A stretch of 64,000 nucleotides of DNA from Parvularculaceae bacterium (GCA_021776475.1 JAJFFV010000006.1:248001-312000), one strand, 5' to 3'. Shown: positions 34,049 through 44,812, counted from the first letter of the stretch. Notes: generated by a model not told the origin, from the letters alone. A program made the numbers and translations.

Positions 34049-37000
34049 CTAATAATAGGATTGTAGAGGCAAAACTTCAAGGGTCTCTTTTTGAAGAACT
34101 TCAAGCGCCCGGACGGTGGCTTTCGCTCCGGAAATCGTCGTTATGCAGGGGATCTTCTGTTGTAGGGCGGTGGTTCTGATGGATCGTGAGTCCGCAATCG
34201 ACTGGGATGTCTCGGTCGTATTGAATATCATCACGACTTCGCCATTCTTCAACGAATCGACAATGTGTGGGCGGCCTTCGAGCACCTTGTTAACCCGCTT
34301 CACCTCCAGTCCTTGCGCGACCAGATGTTCCTGTGTCCCGCCGGTGGCCATGATCGTATAACCGAGGTCGATCAGATGTTTGGCGGGTTTGACAATCAAG
34401 TCCTTGTCAGAATCTTTGACGGATACGAACACGCAGCCCGTCAATGGCGTGCGGAAACCCGCGGCTATCATGCTCTTGGCCCGGGCCCGGTTGAAGTCCC
34501 GGTCAATCCCCATAACCTCGCCTGTGGACCGCATCTCGGGCCCAAGCACAGTGTCGACGCCCGGGAATTTCGAGAACGGAAAGACAACTTCCTTGACGGC
34601 GACGTGTTTGTGCGCCGTCTCTGTTAACACGAATTCGGAAAGTTTTGCTCCCGCCATGACGCGCACACCAATCCTGGCAATGGGTAGTCCCAGAGTTTTA
34701 GCCACAAACGGTACGGTGCGTGACGCGCGCGGGTTAACTTCGAGAATATAAATTATTTCATCTTTAATGGCATACTGAACATTCATCAATCCAATGACAC
34801 CAAGAGCCTTCGCGAGCGCGTGCGTTTGGCTCTTCAGTTCAGCGATAGTCTCGGCTGAAAGAGTGTAGGCCGGCAGTGAACAGGCGCTGTCTCCTGAATG
34901 AACGCCCGCTTCCTCAATGTGCTCCATGACGCCGGCGATAAACACTTCATCACCGTCGCAGATTGCGTCGACGTCAACTTCAACAGCATTCTGCAGATAG
35001 TGATCTAGCAGCAGTGGTTGTTTAGGGGTGATTTCAATGTCGGCCTCTTTCAGATACCGCGCGAGATCAACGGGCCCGCGAACAATCTCCATTGCCCGTC
35101 CACCAAGCACGAAAGACGGTCGGGTGACAAGCGGGTAGCCGACTTGCACGGCAATTTCAGCGGCAAGTTCCCGGCTGCTAGCAGTTGCGTTCTGGGGCTG
35201 CGCGAGGCTCAATGAATTAACCAGTTTCTTGAACTGTTCGCGATCTTCAGCGAGGTCAATCGCCTGCACAGGCGTGCCCAGGACCGGAATGCCGGCGGCA
35301 TCTAGTGCCGAAGCAAGTTTGAGCGGGGTTTGTCCGCCATATTGAACAATGACACCGGCAAGCGTGCCCTTCGATTGCTCTTTATGGATCAACTCCAGCA
35401 CGTCCTCTTCGGTCAACGGCTCGAAGTAGAGGCGGTCGGATGTATCGTAATCTGTCGAGACAGTCTCAGGGTTGCAGTTAACCATGATCGACTCAATGCC
35501 CGCGTCTGCCAGGGCAAAAGCTGCGTGACAACAGCAATAGTCAAACTCGATTCCCTGACCAATGCGGTTCGGCCCGCCGCCAAGAATAATCGCTTTCTTG
35601 CGATCTGACGGATTACTTTCGCAAATTGGCTCACCGTTAACTGGTGGTTCGTAAGCGGAATACATGTAGGGTGTTTTTGCAGCAAATTCTGCAGCGCAGG
35701 TGTCTATCCTTTTGAAGACGGGCCTGACATCAAGCTGGTGACGGTGGGCACGAACTTCTTCCTCCCGGCCATCGCACAATTGAGCGAGCCGCTTATCAGA
35801 AAACCCCATCGCCTTAAGCGCTCGCAACCCATCTGCATTGGTAGGCAAACCGCGGGTAGCAACCCGTTCTTCGGCGTCGACAATTCCCTGAATCTGATCA
35901 AGGAACCATGGGTCATAATTCGTGACTATCCGCACTTGTTCAATCGGTAATCCCTGACGAAACGCCTCTGCGGTTACCCGCAAACGCTCCGGCGTCGGAA
36001 CGGCAAGTGCGGCACGCAGGGCGTTGACATCATCGTCACCACCAAGCCCTTCAATCTCGATTGGATCAAGACCGCATAACCCGGTTTCAAGGGAGCGAAG
36101 GGCTTTTTGCAGAGATTCCTGAAACGTCCTGCCGATCGCCATCGCTTCTCCTACCGACTTCATCGCCGTGGTCAAGAGAGGCTTGGTGCCTGGAAATTTT
36201 TCGAACGTAAAGCGCGGGATTTTTGTAACGACATAGTCAATCGACGGCTCGAAGCTTGCCGGTGTTGCGCCGGTGATATCATTGTCCAGTTCGTCGAGCG
36301 TGTAGCCAACCGCCAGTTTCGCTGCCACTTTGGCAATCGGAAATCCAGTGGCTTTTGACGCGAGCGCAGAAGAACGTGATACACGTGGGTTCATTTCGAT
36401 CACTACCAGCCGACCATTATCCGGGTTCACGGCAAACTGAACATTGGAGCCACCTGTCTCAACACCGATCTCACGCAGGACAGCGATCGAGGCGTTGCGC
36501 ATGATCTGATACTCTTTGTCAGTCAAGGTGAGGGCAGGCGCGACGGTAATCGAGTCACCGGTGTGAACACCCATCGGATCGACATTTTCAATGGAACAGA
36601 TAATGATGCAGTTATCGGCCTTGTCGCGGACAACTTCCATCTCATACTCTTTCCAGCCGAGCAGGCTTTCGTCGACCAGAACCTGACCGACCGGCGACGC
36701 TTCGATCCCGGCACGGACGATATGCTCATATTCCTCGCGATTGTAAGCAACACCGCCGCCCGTTCCACCAAGCGTGAAGGCGGGGCGGATAATTGCCGGC
36801 AGGCCGATCTCGTCAATTGAGAGCATCGCCTCGGCGACAGCAGCGGCCCGGTTGTAGCCGGCCACTTTGCCATCGGCATCATGCATCGGTGGTGCCGTGA
36901 CGGTTCTTGCCCGAGGGTTTTCAAGACCAATCGCTTCCATCGCCTGCCGAAAGCGCTCCCGATTTTCGGCCTTGTCGATCGCATCAGCCGTCGCCCCGAT

Positions 37001-37345
37001 CATCTCGACATTGTATTTTTCAAGAACACCGGCATTTTCCAGATCGAGCGCGCAGTTTAGGGCCGTCTGGCCACCCATCGTTGGGAGAAGCGCATCTGGT
37101 CGTTCTCGTTCAATGATCTTTTCGACAAATTCCGGTGTGATTGGTTCGATATAAGTTGCATCAGCCAATTCCGGGTCAGTCATGATCGTGGCTGGGTTAG
37201 AATTGACCAGAATGATCCGGTAGCCTTCGTCCCTCAGCGCCTTGCACGCTTGAACACCCGAATAGTCAAACTCACAGGCTTGCCCGATGACGATCGGACC
37301 CGCGCCAATAATAAGAATTGATGAAATGTCTGTTCTTTTTGGCAT
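34049..37345 (-). CDS. carB: Carbamoyl-phosphate synthase large subunit
   Basis: CarB makes carbamoyl phosphate from bicarbonate, ATP and CarA-derived ammonia, feeding arginine and pyrimidine synthesis. The 1098-residue protein has the duplicated ATP-grasp architecture: [15 protein letters not shown] near the N-terminus and [15 protein letters not shown] in the second half, each followed by the [13 protein letters not shown] block, plus a C-terminal MGS-like allosteric domain ([12 protein letters not shown]). carA is not next to it in this window; an RraB-like gene lies upstream instead. Confidence 0.97.
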   Translation of the reverse strand: MPKRTDISSILIIGAGPIVIGQACEFDYSGVQACKALRDEGYRIILVNSNPATIMTDPELADATYIEPITPEFVEKIIERERPDALLPTMGGQTALNCALDLENAGVLEKYNVEMIGATADAIDKAENRERFRQAMEAIGLENPRARTVTAPPMHDADGKVAGYNRAAAVAEAMLSIDEIGLPAIIRPAFTLGGTGGGVAYNREEYEHIVRAGIEASPVGQVLVDESLLGWKEYEMEVVRDKADNCIIICSIENVDPMGVHTGDSITVAPALTLTDKEYQIMRNASIAVLREIGVETGGSNVQFAVNPDNGRLVVIEMNPRVSRSSALASKATGFPIAKVAAKLAVGYTLDELDNDITGATPASFEPSIDYVVTKIPRFTFEKFPGTKPLLTTAMKSVGEAMAIGRTFQESLQKALRSLETGLCGLDPIEIEGLGGDDDVNALRAALAVPTPERLRVTAEAFRQGLPIEQVRIVTNYDPWFLDQIQGIVDAEERVATRGLPTNADGLRALKAMGFSDKRLAQLCDGREEEVRAHRHQLDVRPVFKRIDTCAAEFAAKTPYMYSAYEPPVNGEPICESNPSDRKKAIILGGGPNRIGQGIEFDYCCCHAAFALADAGIESIMVNCNPETVSTDYDTSDRLYFEPLTEEDVLELIHKEQSKGTLAGVIVQYGGQTPLKLASALDAAGIPVLGTPVQAIDLAEDREQFKKLVNSLSLAQPQNATASSRELAAEIAVQVGYPLVTRPSFVLGGRAMEIVRGPVDLARYLKEADIEITPKQPLLLDHYLQNAVEVDVDAICDGDEVFIAGVMEHIEEAGVHSGDSACSLPAYTLSAETIAELKSQTHALAKALGVIGLMNVQYAIKDEIIYILEVNPRASRTVPFVAKTLGLPIARIGVRVMAGAKLSEFVLTETAHKHVAVKEVVFPFSKFPGVDTVLGPEMRSTGEVMGIDRDFNRARAKSMIAAGFRTPLTGCVFVSVKDSDKDLIVKPAKHLIDLGYTIMATGGTQEHLVAQGLEVKRVNKVLEGRPHIVDSLKNGEVVMIFNTTETSQSIADSRSIRTTALQQKIPCITTISGAKATVRALEVLQKETLEVLPLQSYY

Positions 37346-37426
37346 TCACATTAGACCCTGCCCAAGACGCAAATCTACGCAGGTTTAGTCGGGTGATGCC
37401 GAGTCTTCAAGCTATATTGCTGGCGG

Positions 37427-37804
37427 TCAGGCGACGTCTTTTGCGATGCTCTCCGGTGATGCAATCGCGCATTCCCAGCCACCGTACTCCCAGTCCAGTT
37501 TGTCGAGAAAAGAGCGCAGCATATCTGTCAGCTGGTCGAAGTCACCGCCATCCACGGACTGGTGGTTTTCGAATATGATGCCCCCATCTGAATCTTTCAC
37601 CCGGAAACCGCTTTCGCGCAAATACTTGTCGATCACTTTGCGATCCGCGGAGCCCCCAGCCCCTAGCGGATGCGCATAATGAACCACATGTCTGACAGCC
37701 TTGCCGTCATCTCCAATTGCGCACAATTGTCTGCGCACTTCATCATTGGCGCCTTTGGTACCCTTGCAACCTTGACTATTTTTTTTTCTCAACAGATCGA
37801 ACAT
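37427..37804 (-). CDS. RraB-like protein (RNase E inhibitor family)
   Basis: A 125-residue acidic cytoplasmic protein. The GDDGKAVRHVVHYAHPLG block, the FRVKDSDGGIIFENH strand pair, and the C-terminal DKLDWEYGGWECAIAS (compare YDGWE in RraB proteins) suggest the RraB/DUF1260-like family, whose E. coli member binds and restrains RNase E. ATG 37804 follows GAGGG with six bases; the frame is open to 37825. It lies between carB and the MBL gene, all on the minus strand. The family call is by eye. Confidence 0.6.
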   Translation of the reverse strand: MFDLLRKKNSQGCKGTKGANDEVRRQLCAIGDDGKAVRHVVHYAHPLGAGGSADRKVIDKYLRESGFRVKDSDGGIIFENHQSVDGGDFDQLTDMLRSFLDKLDWEYGGWECAIASPESIAKDVA

Positions 37805-37920
37805 GTCTGCCCTCGGTGTGACCATAAATTTCTACTCAATTTAGACGGGCAGGGTTAAGAAAGCGTTCTTCTTTATGAACATTTCGCCAAATTGTCGTAC
37901 CAAATTTAATGCAGTTGAGA

Positions 37921-38595
37921 TTACTGCGCAGCCAGAACTCTATCCGCCACAAACGGATTGCTCCTGCGTTCTTCGCCAAAGGTTGACACAGGCCCATGTC
38001 CCGGAATGAAACGCATGTCGTCGCCAAGCGGCCATAGCTTGGTTACAATCGAGTTGATCAGGGCAGGCGGGTCACTCATTGGGAAATCGGTGCGGCCAAT
38101 GGACCCTTTAAAGATGACGTCACCAACAAGAGCGACTTTCATCTCGGTGTTGAAGAAGACGACGTGTCCCGGTGTGTGCCCGGGCGTGGTCACAACGCCA
38201 AATTCGTTACCATCAAGCTCGACGGTATCGCCATTGTCGAGCCAGCGATCAGGTGTGACGTTGCGGTTGTTGCCGGGAAATTGGTATTCCGCTGCAAACG
38301 TCTCGATTTGGTCGAGCCAGAACGTCTCGGGTTTAGCCGGCCCTTCAATCACCGCCCCGGTGCGCTCCTTTATCTCCATCGTTGCCCCGGCGTGATCTAG
38401 GTGCCCGTGGGTCAGCCAGATTTTTTCAATTGTCGCGTCCATTTTTTTGGCGGCTTCCAGAAGCTTGTCAGGTTCACCGCCCGGATCAACAATCGCGGCC
38501 TTACCTGAGGTGGCACGAATAATCGAGCAGTTCTGCTGAAATACCGTCACTGGGATGATCTGGATCTGGAACGGAGGAGGGGGCTGTTCATTCAT
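37921..38595 (-). CDS. MBL-fold metallo-hydrolase, glyoxalase II-like
   Basis: A 224-residue metallo-beta-lactamase-fold hydrolase. The metal-binding motif HGHLDH is in WLTHGHLDHAG, followed by the TPGHTPGHV histidine, VALVGDVIFKGSIGRTDFP with the bridging aspartate, and FIPGHGP. This pattern matches the YcbL/GloB group of thioester or lactonase-type hydrolases. The substrate is not determined. It is divergent from the riboswitch-gcv operon. Confidence 0.88.
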   Translation of the reverse strand: MNEQPPPPFQIQIIPVTVFQQNCSIIRATSGKAAIVDPGGEPDKLLEAAKKMDATIEKIWLTHGHLDHAGATMEIKERTGAVIEGPAKPETFWLDQIETFAAEYQFPGNNRNVTPDRWLDNGDTVELDGNEFGVVTTPGHTPGHVVFFNTEMKVALVGDVIFKGSIGRTDFPMSDPPALINSIVTKLWPLGDDMRFIPGHGPVSTFGEERRSNPFVADRVLAAQ

Positions 38596-38735
38596 GTCTG
38601 GTCACATAACGGTCGCCTAACTGTTTTCCAAGAGTATTCCGTGGGACCGGGTTGCTCATCCGCAATCAGAAGACTCGCCATTTCAGATTGTCTCATGCTA
38701 ATCTCACCCGACTCGTTGGAAGAGTCAGCGTTTTT

Positions 38736-38912
38736 GCGGGAGAGACCGTGCCGATTTATAAGGCACGGCACCGAAGGAGCAACCGCCCCGGAATCTCTCA
38801 GGTACAAGGGACCGCGACAGCGCAGGGAAGGCTGGAAAAGGGCAAAATGCCCTACCGAAGGAGCAAGCGGACGTCCCGCGGAAACTCTCAGGTCTCACGG
38901 ACAGCCGGGGTA
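38736..38912 (+). ncRNA. Tandem glycine riboswitch (gcvT element)
   Basis: Two glycine aptamers lie in series ahead of gcvT. Each has the conserved core CCGAAGGAGCAA (38771-38782 and 38855-38866) followed by a CTCTCAGGT block (ending near 38803 and 38893). The first aptamer carries the hairpin GTGCCGATTTATAAGGCAC. In this class both aptamers bind glycine and usually switch expression on when glycine is high. The expression platform is in the short stretch 38900-38943, which includes the GC-rich GCGCGCGCAAGCGC before the start. Confidence 0.95.
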
Positions 38913-38943
38913 CGCGCGCGCAAGCGCTAGATCGTGAGGCCGT

Positions 38944-40107
38944 GTGACCGCTACTGAACCCGAATTAAAACAGCTGCCCCTGAGCGCTCTGCATGTCGAA
39001 CTCGGCGGCAAAATGGTGCCGTTCTCTGGGTATGAGATGCCAGTGCACTTCCCGCTTGGGGTGATGAAAGAGCACCTGCATGTCCGTGAAAAGGCGGGCC
39101 TGTTCGACGTCTCTCACATGGGCGTCTGCTTTTTAAAAACAACCGAGGTTGCAACCGGCACCGAACAGGCTCATCTCGCAATCGCTGATGCGATTGAATC
39201 GCTGGTGCCAGGAGAAATTCGCAAATTGAAACCTGGTCGCTCGCGCTACTCGGTGTTTTTGAATGCCGAAGGCGGAGTGCTCGACGATCTGATGATCACC
39301 CGTCCAAGGGAAGATGAAAATCAGGGCTGGCTCTTTTTGGTCGTCAACGCCGCCGTCAAGGCGCAGGACTTCGACCTGATGCAGAAGAAGCTGGCGGGCA
39401 AAGCCGAACTCGAAATCGCGGACAACCGCTCATTGCTTGCCTTGCAGGGACCAACCGCTTCGCGCGTCCTTGCCAAACATGTACTCGCCGCCGAGACGAT
39501 GCCGTTCATGTCGACACTGACCGCCGAGATCAAGGGCTCCCCTGTTGTGATCAACCGCTGTGGTTACACTGGTGAAGATGGTTATGAAATCTGCGTGCTG
39601 AATAAGGATGTTGAGGACATTGCCCGACTGCTTCTTGATGATCCTGATGTTGAACCCATCGGTCTTGGTGCGCGTGACAGCCTCCGTCTTGAATGCGGTC
39701 TGTGCCTCTATGGCCATGACATGAACGCCGAGATCACGCCCGTTGAAGCGAATATTACTTTTGCAATCGGCAAGCGCCGCAGGGAAGAAGGGGGCTTCCC
39801 CGGTGCGGAGCGTATCCTCGGGCAAATGCAGGCAGGCCCTGAAACGTTGCGAGTTGGTATCAAGCCCTCCGGTCGTGCCCCGGCGCGCGAGGGCACAGAG
39901 ATACAATCTGCTTCTGGCGAAAAGATCGGTGAGATCACGTCTGGCGGCTTCGGCCCGACTTTTGAGGGGCCTGTCGCAATGGGGTATGTGAACCGAACCC
40001 ATGCCGATACAGGCACGGAAGTGCAATTGATCATCAGGGGCAAGGCCGTTCCCGCCGAAGTGGCGGATTTGCCGTTCGTCCCGCAAAACTATTATCGAGG
40101 GAAATAA
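38944..40107 (+). CDS. gcvT: Glycine cleavage system T protein (aminomethyltransferase)
   Basis: GcvT releases ammonia from aminomethylated H protein and forms 5,10-methylene-tetrahydrofolate. The 387-residue protein shows SGYEMPVHF near the N-terminus, [23 protein letters not shown], and YTGEDGYEI with the C-terminal [18 protein letters not shown] block. GTG 38944 has GAGG a few bases upstream. It is the first gene under the glycine riboswitch. Confidence 0.95.
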   Translation: MTATEPELKQLPLSALHVELGGKMVPFSGYEMPVHFPLGVMKEHLHVREKAGLFDVSHMGVCFLKTTEVATGTEQAHLAIADAIESLVPGEIRKLKPGRSRYSVFLNAEGGVLDDLMITRPREDENQGWLFLVVNAAVKAQDFDLMQKKLAGKAELEIADNRSLLALQGPTASRVLAKHVLAAETMPFMSTLTAEIKGSPVVINRCGYTGEDGYEICVLNKDVEDIARLLLDDPDVEPIGLGARDSLRLECGLCLYGHDMNAEITPVEANITFAIGKRRREEGGFPGAERILGQMQAGPETLRVGIKPSGRAPAREGTEIQSASGEKIGEITSGGFGPTFEGPVAMGYVNRTHADTGTEVQLIIRGKAVPAEVADLPFVPQNYYRGK

Positions 40108-40130
40108 GCAAGGATGGAGGAAACAATTAC

Positions 40131-40496
40131 ATGACACTTAAATATACTGAAGACCACGAATGGGTATTGATCGAAGGTGATGTTGCGACCGTGGGTATTA
40201 CAGCTCACGCCGCCGAACAACTGGGCGATGTTGTCTTTGTAGAACTGCCCGACACAGGCAAAAGCTTCGCCCAGAACGATGACATGGCTGTGGTTGAATC
40301 CGTGAAGGCGGCATCTGATGTTTATGCACCGATTTCTGGCGAAATCGTCGCTGCTAACGCTGATATTGTCGACGAGCCGGCAAAAGTAAACGAAGATCCA
40401 GCTGGCACGGCGTGGTTCGTCAAAATTAGACTCTCCAACAGGTCAGAACTTGACGCGCTTATGGATGAAGCAGCGTATAAAGAGTTTATCGGATAA
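40131..40496 (+). CDS. gcvH: Glycine cleavage system H protein
   Basis: The lipoyl carrier of the glycine cleavage complex. The 121-residue protein has the start KYTEDHEWV, the [18 protein letters not shown] block, and the lipoyl-lysine turn [22 protein letters not shown] provides a strong ribosome-binding site. It lies 23 bases after gcvT. Confidence 0.97.
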   Translation: MTLKYTEDHEWVLIEGDVATVGITAHAAEQLGDVVFVELPDTGKSFAQNDDMAVVESVKAASDVYAPISGEIVAANADIVDEPAKVNEDPAGTAWFVKIRLSNRSELDALMDEAAYKEFIG

Positions 40497-40499
40497 ATA

Positions 40500-40550
40500 A
40501 ATCCTCCTCCCGATTGCGGGAGAGGTGCCTGCGTCGGCAGGCAGAGGGCA
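40500..40550. repeat. REP-like double hairpin between gcvH and gcvPA
   Basis: Two palindromes in the gap: CTCCCG (40507-40512... with CGGGAG 40517-40522, loop ATTG) and TGCCTGC (40526-40532) with GCAGGCA (40537-40543, loop GTCG). The layout TCCTCCTCCCG, hairpin, AGGTG, second hairpin, AGAGGG resembles dispersed palindromic intergenic units seen in many alphaproteobacterial genomes. It may be a mobile REP-type element and could stabilise or attenuate the gcv transcript. Confidence 0.6.
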
Positions 40551-40565
40551 AGGAAAGTTGGGACT

Positions 40566-41906
40566 ATGAGATACCTGCCGCTAAACGACGCTGACCGCAC
40601 GCAAATGCGCGAGACGATCGGCATCACTGGGATCGACGATCTGTTCGAGGATGTCCCGAAAGACGCGCTGAACCCGGTAATCGATCTGCCGCTCCACATC
40701 GGCGAATTACAAGTTGAACAAGTCCTTGGGGCACTAGCGGTCAAAAACCGCGCAGCCGGTGCCGGGCCATTTTTCGTCGGAGCGGGGGCGTATAAGCATC
40801 ATGTGCCGGCGACTGTTGATCACATCATTCAGCGCTCGGAATTTCTTACTTCCTATACCCCGTATCAGCCGGAAATCGCGCAAGGCACACTGCAATATTT
40901 GTTTGAATTCCAGACCCAGGTCGCAGCACTCACCGGCATGGATGTCGCCAACGCCTCAATGTATGACGGCTCGACCGCCTGCGCCGAAGCAGCATTGATG
41001 GCAAAACGCATCACCCGCCGGGGCCGCGTCGTTATGTCCGGCGGGCTCCATCCGCATTATGCCTCGGTCACGCGGATGAATTCGGAACTGCTCGGTGATG
41101 AAGTCGTTCTTGCGCCAGCCACGCCGGACGGCAAGGGGGAAGTGCTTGATCTAATCGACGACAAAACATCCTGCGTCATTGTTCAGACACCGGATGTTTT
41201 CGGCAATATTCGCGACCTGACGCCCGTGGCCGAGGCCGCCCATCAAAAAGGCGCGCTTCTGATCGCGGTGGTTACCGAAGTCGTGTCGCTCGGGGCGCTC
41301 AAAAGTCCCGGTGAAATGGGCGCTGACATAGTCGTTGGCGAAGGCCAATCGATCGGTGTGAGCCTCAATTTCGGCGGGCCGTATGTCGGTCTGTTCGCGA
41401 CACGCCAGAAATTCACCCGTCAGATGCCAGGTCGCCTGTGTGGGGAGACAACCGATGCCGCCGGGCAGCGCGGCTACGTGCTCACCCTTTCGACAAGGGA
41501 ACAACATATCCGCCGCGACAAGGCGACATCAAATATCTGTACAAATTCAGGCCTTTGTGCGCTTTCATTCACCGTGCATATGAGCCTCCTCGGGGAAACT
41601 GGCCTGCGTCAACTGGCCGCTTTAAACCACGAAGCGGCGTGTAACACAGCGGATGCCCTGTCCGCGGTTCCGGGCGTCAAGGTGATCTCCTCCTCGTATT
41701 TCAACGAATTCACCATCCACCTGCCGCGCAACGCTGCGGAAGTGGTGGAAGAACTCGCGGCAAAAGACATTATCGCCGGGGTGCCTGGTTCCCGATTGTG
41801 GCCGGAGGAGGGGGACAAGGCGAACCTGCTGATCGTTGCGGCGACGGAAGTGACGTCATCCGACCATATTGTCGCGCTCGCCGACGCGTTGAAAGAAGCG
41901 TTCTGA
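40566..41906 (+). CDS. gcvPA: Glycine dehydrogenase (decarboxylating) subunit 1
   Basis: The N-terminal half of the split P protein, which with GcvPB decarboxylates glycine using PLP. The 446-residue product has the typical RYLPL start, [32 protein letters not shown], and [18 protein letters not shown]. It lies in the gcv operon after the REP-like element; AAGGAAA precedes the ATG. Its stop overlaps the cupin gene. Confidence 0.95.
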   Translation: MRYLPLNDADRTQMRETIGITGIDDLFEDVPKDALNPVIDLPLHIGELQVEQVLGALAVKNRAAGAGPFFVGAGAYKHHVPATVDHIIQRSEFLTSYTPYQPEIAQGTLQYLFEFQTQVAALTGMDVANASMYDGSTACAEAALMAKRITRRGRVVMSGGLHPHYASVTRMNSELLGDEVVLAPATPDGKGEVLDLIDDKTSCVIVQTPDVFGNIRDLTPVAEAAHQKGALLIAVVTEVVSLGALKSPGEMGADIVVGEGQSIGVSLNFGGPYVGLFATRQKFTRQMPGRLCGETTDAAGQRGYVLTLSTREQHIRRDKATSNICTNSGLCALSFTVHMSLLGETGLRQLAALNHEAACNTADALSAVPGVKVISSSYFNEFTIHLPRNAAEVVEELAAKDIIAGVPGSRLWPEEGDKANLLIVAATEVTSSDHIVALADALKEAF

Positions 41907-42250
41907 TGACTGTGACCTGGCAATCATGGCCTCTTGCTGAACTAGAACGTCTTAATCGTGGCACGGAAAAACCGTTTCACGTTTTCCTTGATGTCCCGAG
42001 TATGAGTGCCGAGCTGTTTGAGTTGCCTGCGGGCGCAAAAGACACGCAGCAACCCCATGAATGGGACGAATTTTACCACATCGCTGTCGGCAAAGCGAAG
42101 TTCATCGTCGACGGTGCCACAATTGACGTTAGGCAGGGTCAGTCCCTGTTTGTCAAAGCCGGCATCGAGCACCGGTTTTTCGAAATTACAGAAGACCTTC
42201 AAATCTTCGTTTGCTTTTCCAAAATGCCAACAGAAAAAAATGGCAGGTAA
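41906..42250 (+). CDS. Cupin domain protein inside the gcvP operon
   Basis: A 114-residue single-domain cupin. The first cupin motif is recognisable in HEWDEFYHIAVGKAKFIVDG and the second in FVKAGIEHRFFEI, with histidine and glutamate residues that could hold a metal. ATG 41906 overlaps the gcvPA stop (TGATG); a longer frame from 41798 is in gcvPA. gcvPB starts 4 bases after its end, so it is fully embedded in the operon. No function is known; a regulatory or small-molecule-binding role in glycine metabolism is a guess. Confidence 0.82.
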   Translation: MTVTWQSWPLAELERLNRGTEKPFHVFLDVPSMSAELFELPAGAKDTQQPHEWDEFYHIAVGKAKFIVDGATIDVRQGQSLFVKAGIEHRFFEITEDLQIFVCFSKMPTEKNGR

Positions 42251-42253
42251 CCT

Positions 42254-43828
42254 ATGTCTATGAACAATCAAGGCCGTCCAACCAGCCCCAAAACAGGTGC
42301 CGCGCCGGACACGTCAACGCACACTGGCAACAAGGCACTGCAGATCGAGGAAGCACTGATCTTCGAGACCGGCCACATGAGCGGCACGGGTGTTGACCTT
42401 CCCGCGCCAAAATCCAAAACCAACCGTCTCGGTGGCAACGAGCGGGTAAAAAGTTTCGGCCTGCCGGGCCTCTCCGAACCAGAAGCAATGCGCCATTATG
42501 TCCGGCTCTCTCAGAAAAACTACGCAATCGACATGGGGCCGTTCCCGCTTGGCTCATGTACCATGAAACATAATCCGCGCCTCAACGAAAAGATGGCGCG
42601 CCTGCCGGGTCTAGGTGATATTCATCCGCTACAACCGGTCTCGACCGTGCAAGGGGCGCTGGAACTGATTGATACGCTTGCCCATTGGCTGAAAGAGCTG
42701 ACCGGTATGCCCGCTGTTGCGATGTCGCCCAAAGCTGGCGCCCACGGTGAACTCTGCGGCATGGTCGCGATTAAATCGGCGCTCGAGGCGCGCGGCGAAG
42801 CTGGCACCCGCACCCGCGTCCTCGCGCCTGAATCCGCGCACGGGACCAACCCAGCTACAGCTGCCCAATGCGGCTTCAAGGTGGATACAATCCCGGCTGA
42901 CGAAACCGGCCGTGTTGATCTTGCCGCCTTCCGCGAAAAGCTCGGCCCTGATGTTGCCGGCATCATGGTGACGAACCCGAATACCTGCGGCCTGTTCGAG
43001 CGGGATATCCGCGCGCTCGCGGATGCGGTACATGAAGCGAGTGGTTACTTTTATTGCGATGGCGCCAATTTCAACGCCATCATGGGCAAGGCGCGGCCGG
43101 GAGACCTCGGCATCGACGCGATGCACATTAATCTGCACAAGACCTTTTCAACACCACATGGCGGTGGCGGCCCCGGTTCCGGTCCGACCGTCCTGTCTGA
43201 TGCGCTCGCCCCCTTCGCGCCGATCCCCTATGTCGTCCATAGTAGCAACGGCTTCAGATTGGTTGAGAAACGTGAAGGTCCGGCAAGCGAAAGTTTCGGC
43301 CGGATGACGGCTTTTCATGGCCAAATGGGCATGTTCGTCCGAGCATTGTCATACATGATAAGCCACGGTTCGGATGGCCTCAAACAGGCGGCGGAAGATG
43401 CGGTCCTCAACGCAAACTATGTTCTCGCTCGCCTTAAGACCGAGATGACACCGGCGTTTGAAGGCTCATGCATGCACGAAGCCTTGTTTGACGACCGGTT
43501 CCTCGAAAACACAGGAGTCGACACCCTCGATTTTGCCAAGGCTATGATCGATGAAGGGTATCATCCGATGACGATGTATTTCCCGCTGGTCGTTCATGGT
43601 GCTATGTTGATCGAGCCCACCGAGTCAGAATCAAAGAGGGAACTCGATAAGTTCTGCGACGCACTTTTGGCCTTGGCAAAAGCGGCCAAAGCGGGTGAAG
43701 CAGATAAATTCAAAGCGGCGCCGGTGCATGCCCCGCGTCGCCGTCTTGATGAAACCGCTGCGGCCCGCAAACCGGTCCTGCGCTGGACGCCGCCGGAGGG
43801 TGAAGAATCCAGTCTCGCGGCGGAATAA
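42254..43828 (+). CDS. gcvPB: Glycine dehydrogenase (decarboxylating) subunit 2
   Basis: The C-terminal, PLP-binding half of the split P protein. The Schiff-base lysine is in INLHKTFSTPHGGGGPG (about Lys296). Other family blocks are LGSCTMKHNPR, SPKAGAHGELCG, APESAHGTNPATA and NPNTCGLFE. At 524 residues it carries an N-terminal polar extension of about 25 residues. The gene abuts the GNAT gene (TAAATG). Confidence 0.95.
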   Translation: MSMNNQGRPTSPKTGAAPDTSTHTGNKALQIEEALIFETGHMSGTGVDLPAPKSKTNRLGGNERVKSFGLPGLSEPEAMRHYVRLSQKNYAIDMGPFPLGSCTMKHNPRLNEKMARLPGLGDIHPLQPVSTVQGALELIDTLAHWLKELTGMPAVAMSPKAGAHGELCGMVAIKSALEARGEAGTRTRVLAPESAHGTNPATAAQCGFKVDTIPADETGRVDLAAFREKLGPDVAGIMVTNPNTCGLFERDIRALADAVHEASGYFYCDGANFNAIMGKARPGDLGIDAMHINLHKTFSTPHGGGGPGSGPTVLSDALAPFAPIPYVVHSSNGFRLVEKREGPASESFGRMTAFHGQMGMFVRALSYMISHGSDGLKQAAEDAVLNANYVLARLKTEMTPAFEGSCMHEALFDDRFLENTGVDTLDFAKAMIDEGYHPMTMYFPLVVHGAMLIEPTESESKRELDKFCDALLALAKAAKAGEADKFKAAPVHAPRRRLDETAAARKPVLRWTPPEGEESSLAAE

Positions 43829-44302
43829 ATGTCCTTCAAAATAGTTCCTGTACGGACTGATGATGATCTGAATGTAATTGCAGAACTGTTTCTCGCCTAT
43901 CAACGTGACTTGGGTGTGGATCTGACTTTCCAGAATTTTGAGGATGAGCTGGCAGCACTTCCCGGCGAATATGCACCGCCACGCGGGGAGGCTTTGTTAG
44001 CGAGGTTGACCGATGGAACACCCGTAGGCTGTGTCGCCATGCGGCCATTGTCGGAGACCGGCGTGTGCGAGATGAAGCGGATGTTCGTACCGCCGCCGGG
44101 GCGCGGTAAAGGCATCGGCCGCGCACTTGCTGGTCAAATTCTGGATGTCGCGCGCGTCACTGGTTATCACACGATGAAACTCGATACCCTACCGCGCCTT
44201 AGAGCAGCGCTCAAAATATACGAAGAGCTAGGGTTTGCAAAAACCGACGCATATTATGATAACCCGATTGATGGTGTAATTTATCTTGCGAGCTCTTTGT
44301 AG
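43829..44302 (+). CDS. GNAT family N-acetyltransferase
   Basis: A 157-residue acetyl-CoA dependent acetyltransferase. The CoA pyrophosphate loop is PGRGKGIGRAL (Q/R-x-x-G-x-G/A type), preceded by CEMKRMFVPP and followed by LDTLPRLRAALKIYEELGF, a typical GNAT C-terminus. The start directly follows the gcvPB stop, so it is co-transcribed with the gcv genes. The substrate is unknown. Confidence 0.88.
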   Translation: MSFKIVPVRTDDDLNVIAELFLAYQRDLGVDLTFQNFEDELAALPGEYAPPRGEALLARLTDGTPVGCVAMRPLSETGVCEMKRMFVPPPGRGKGIGRALAGQILDVARVTGYHTMKLDTLPRLRAALKIYEELGFAKTDAYYDNPIDGVIYLASSL

Positions 44303-44812
44303 GGCGTGTCGAAGGACGCCCAAACAATCCTCTCAAATAGCCATGGCGTGGCTGCCGAAGCTAGCGGAGGCAAGCACCTATCCGTGGCGCCTATCCAAGA
44401 ATAACCAATGAGGAGAGAAGGGTTTGAAAGTGGCCCGGTGACAAATCGTCGATGCGCGAGATATATCCACATGAATATCACTGTTGAGGCACCACAACTT
44501 TTACGTAGACGCTTTCCCAACAAAACACGGGCTTCGGGACCACCTTTAATGTTGCAACACATGCTCGCGGGCACAGCGCCCGGCGGTGGCACGTTGGCTC
44601 AACCTGACGGCTGATTAACCATACCCAAGGGCCTGTTTCCAGCGGCTGCGGCCAGGCGCGAGCGATCAAAATTCCTGGCGCCACCGAATAACGACAATGT
44701 GTGTGAATCCAGCATGAATTCAATTGCGCAAAGCGGCGGATTTGGTAGTTTCAGCCAACAACATCATAATCATCACAGGGGCTCATCTTTAATGCAGGAT
44801 CACAGTAGCACT
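44303..44812. other. Intergenic region upstream of first pst operon
   Basis: About 510 bases without a convincing gene. A hairpin directly after the GNAT stop (GGGCGT 44302-44307 with ACGCCC 44316-44321) could mark the end of the gcv transcript but lacks a T-run. The promoter of the following pst operon must lie here, but I find no clear tandem CTGTCAT Pho box. Open frames on either strand have no protein-like features. Confidence 0.5.

Noticed and set aside
44408-44614. 68-codon frame in the gap before pstS (system 1)
   Set aside because: No family similarity, arginine/glycine-rich composition and no neighbour support.
44303-44812. Pho box ahead of the first pst operon
   Set aside because: Only scattered half-site resemblances such as GTGACAA near 44449; no 11-bp spaced pair.
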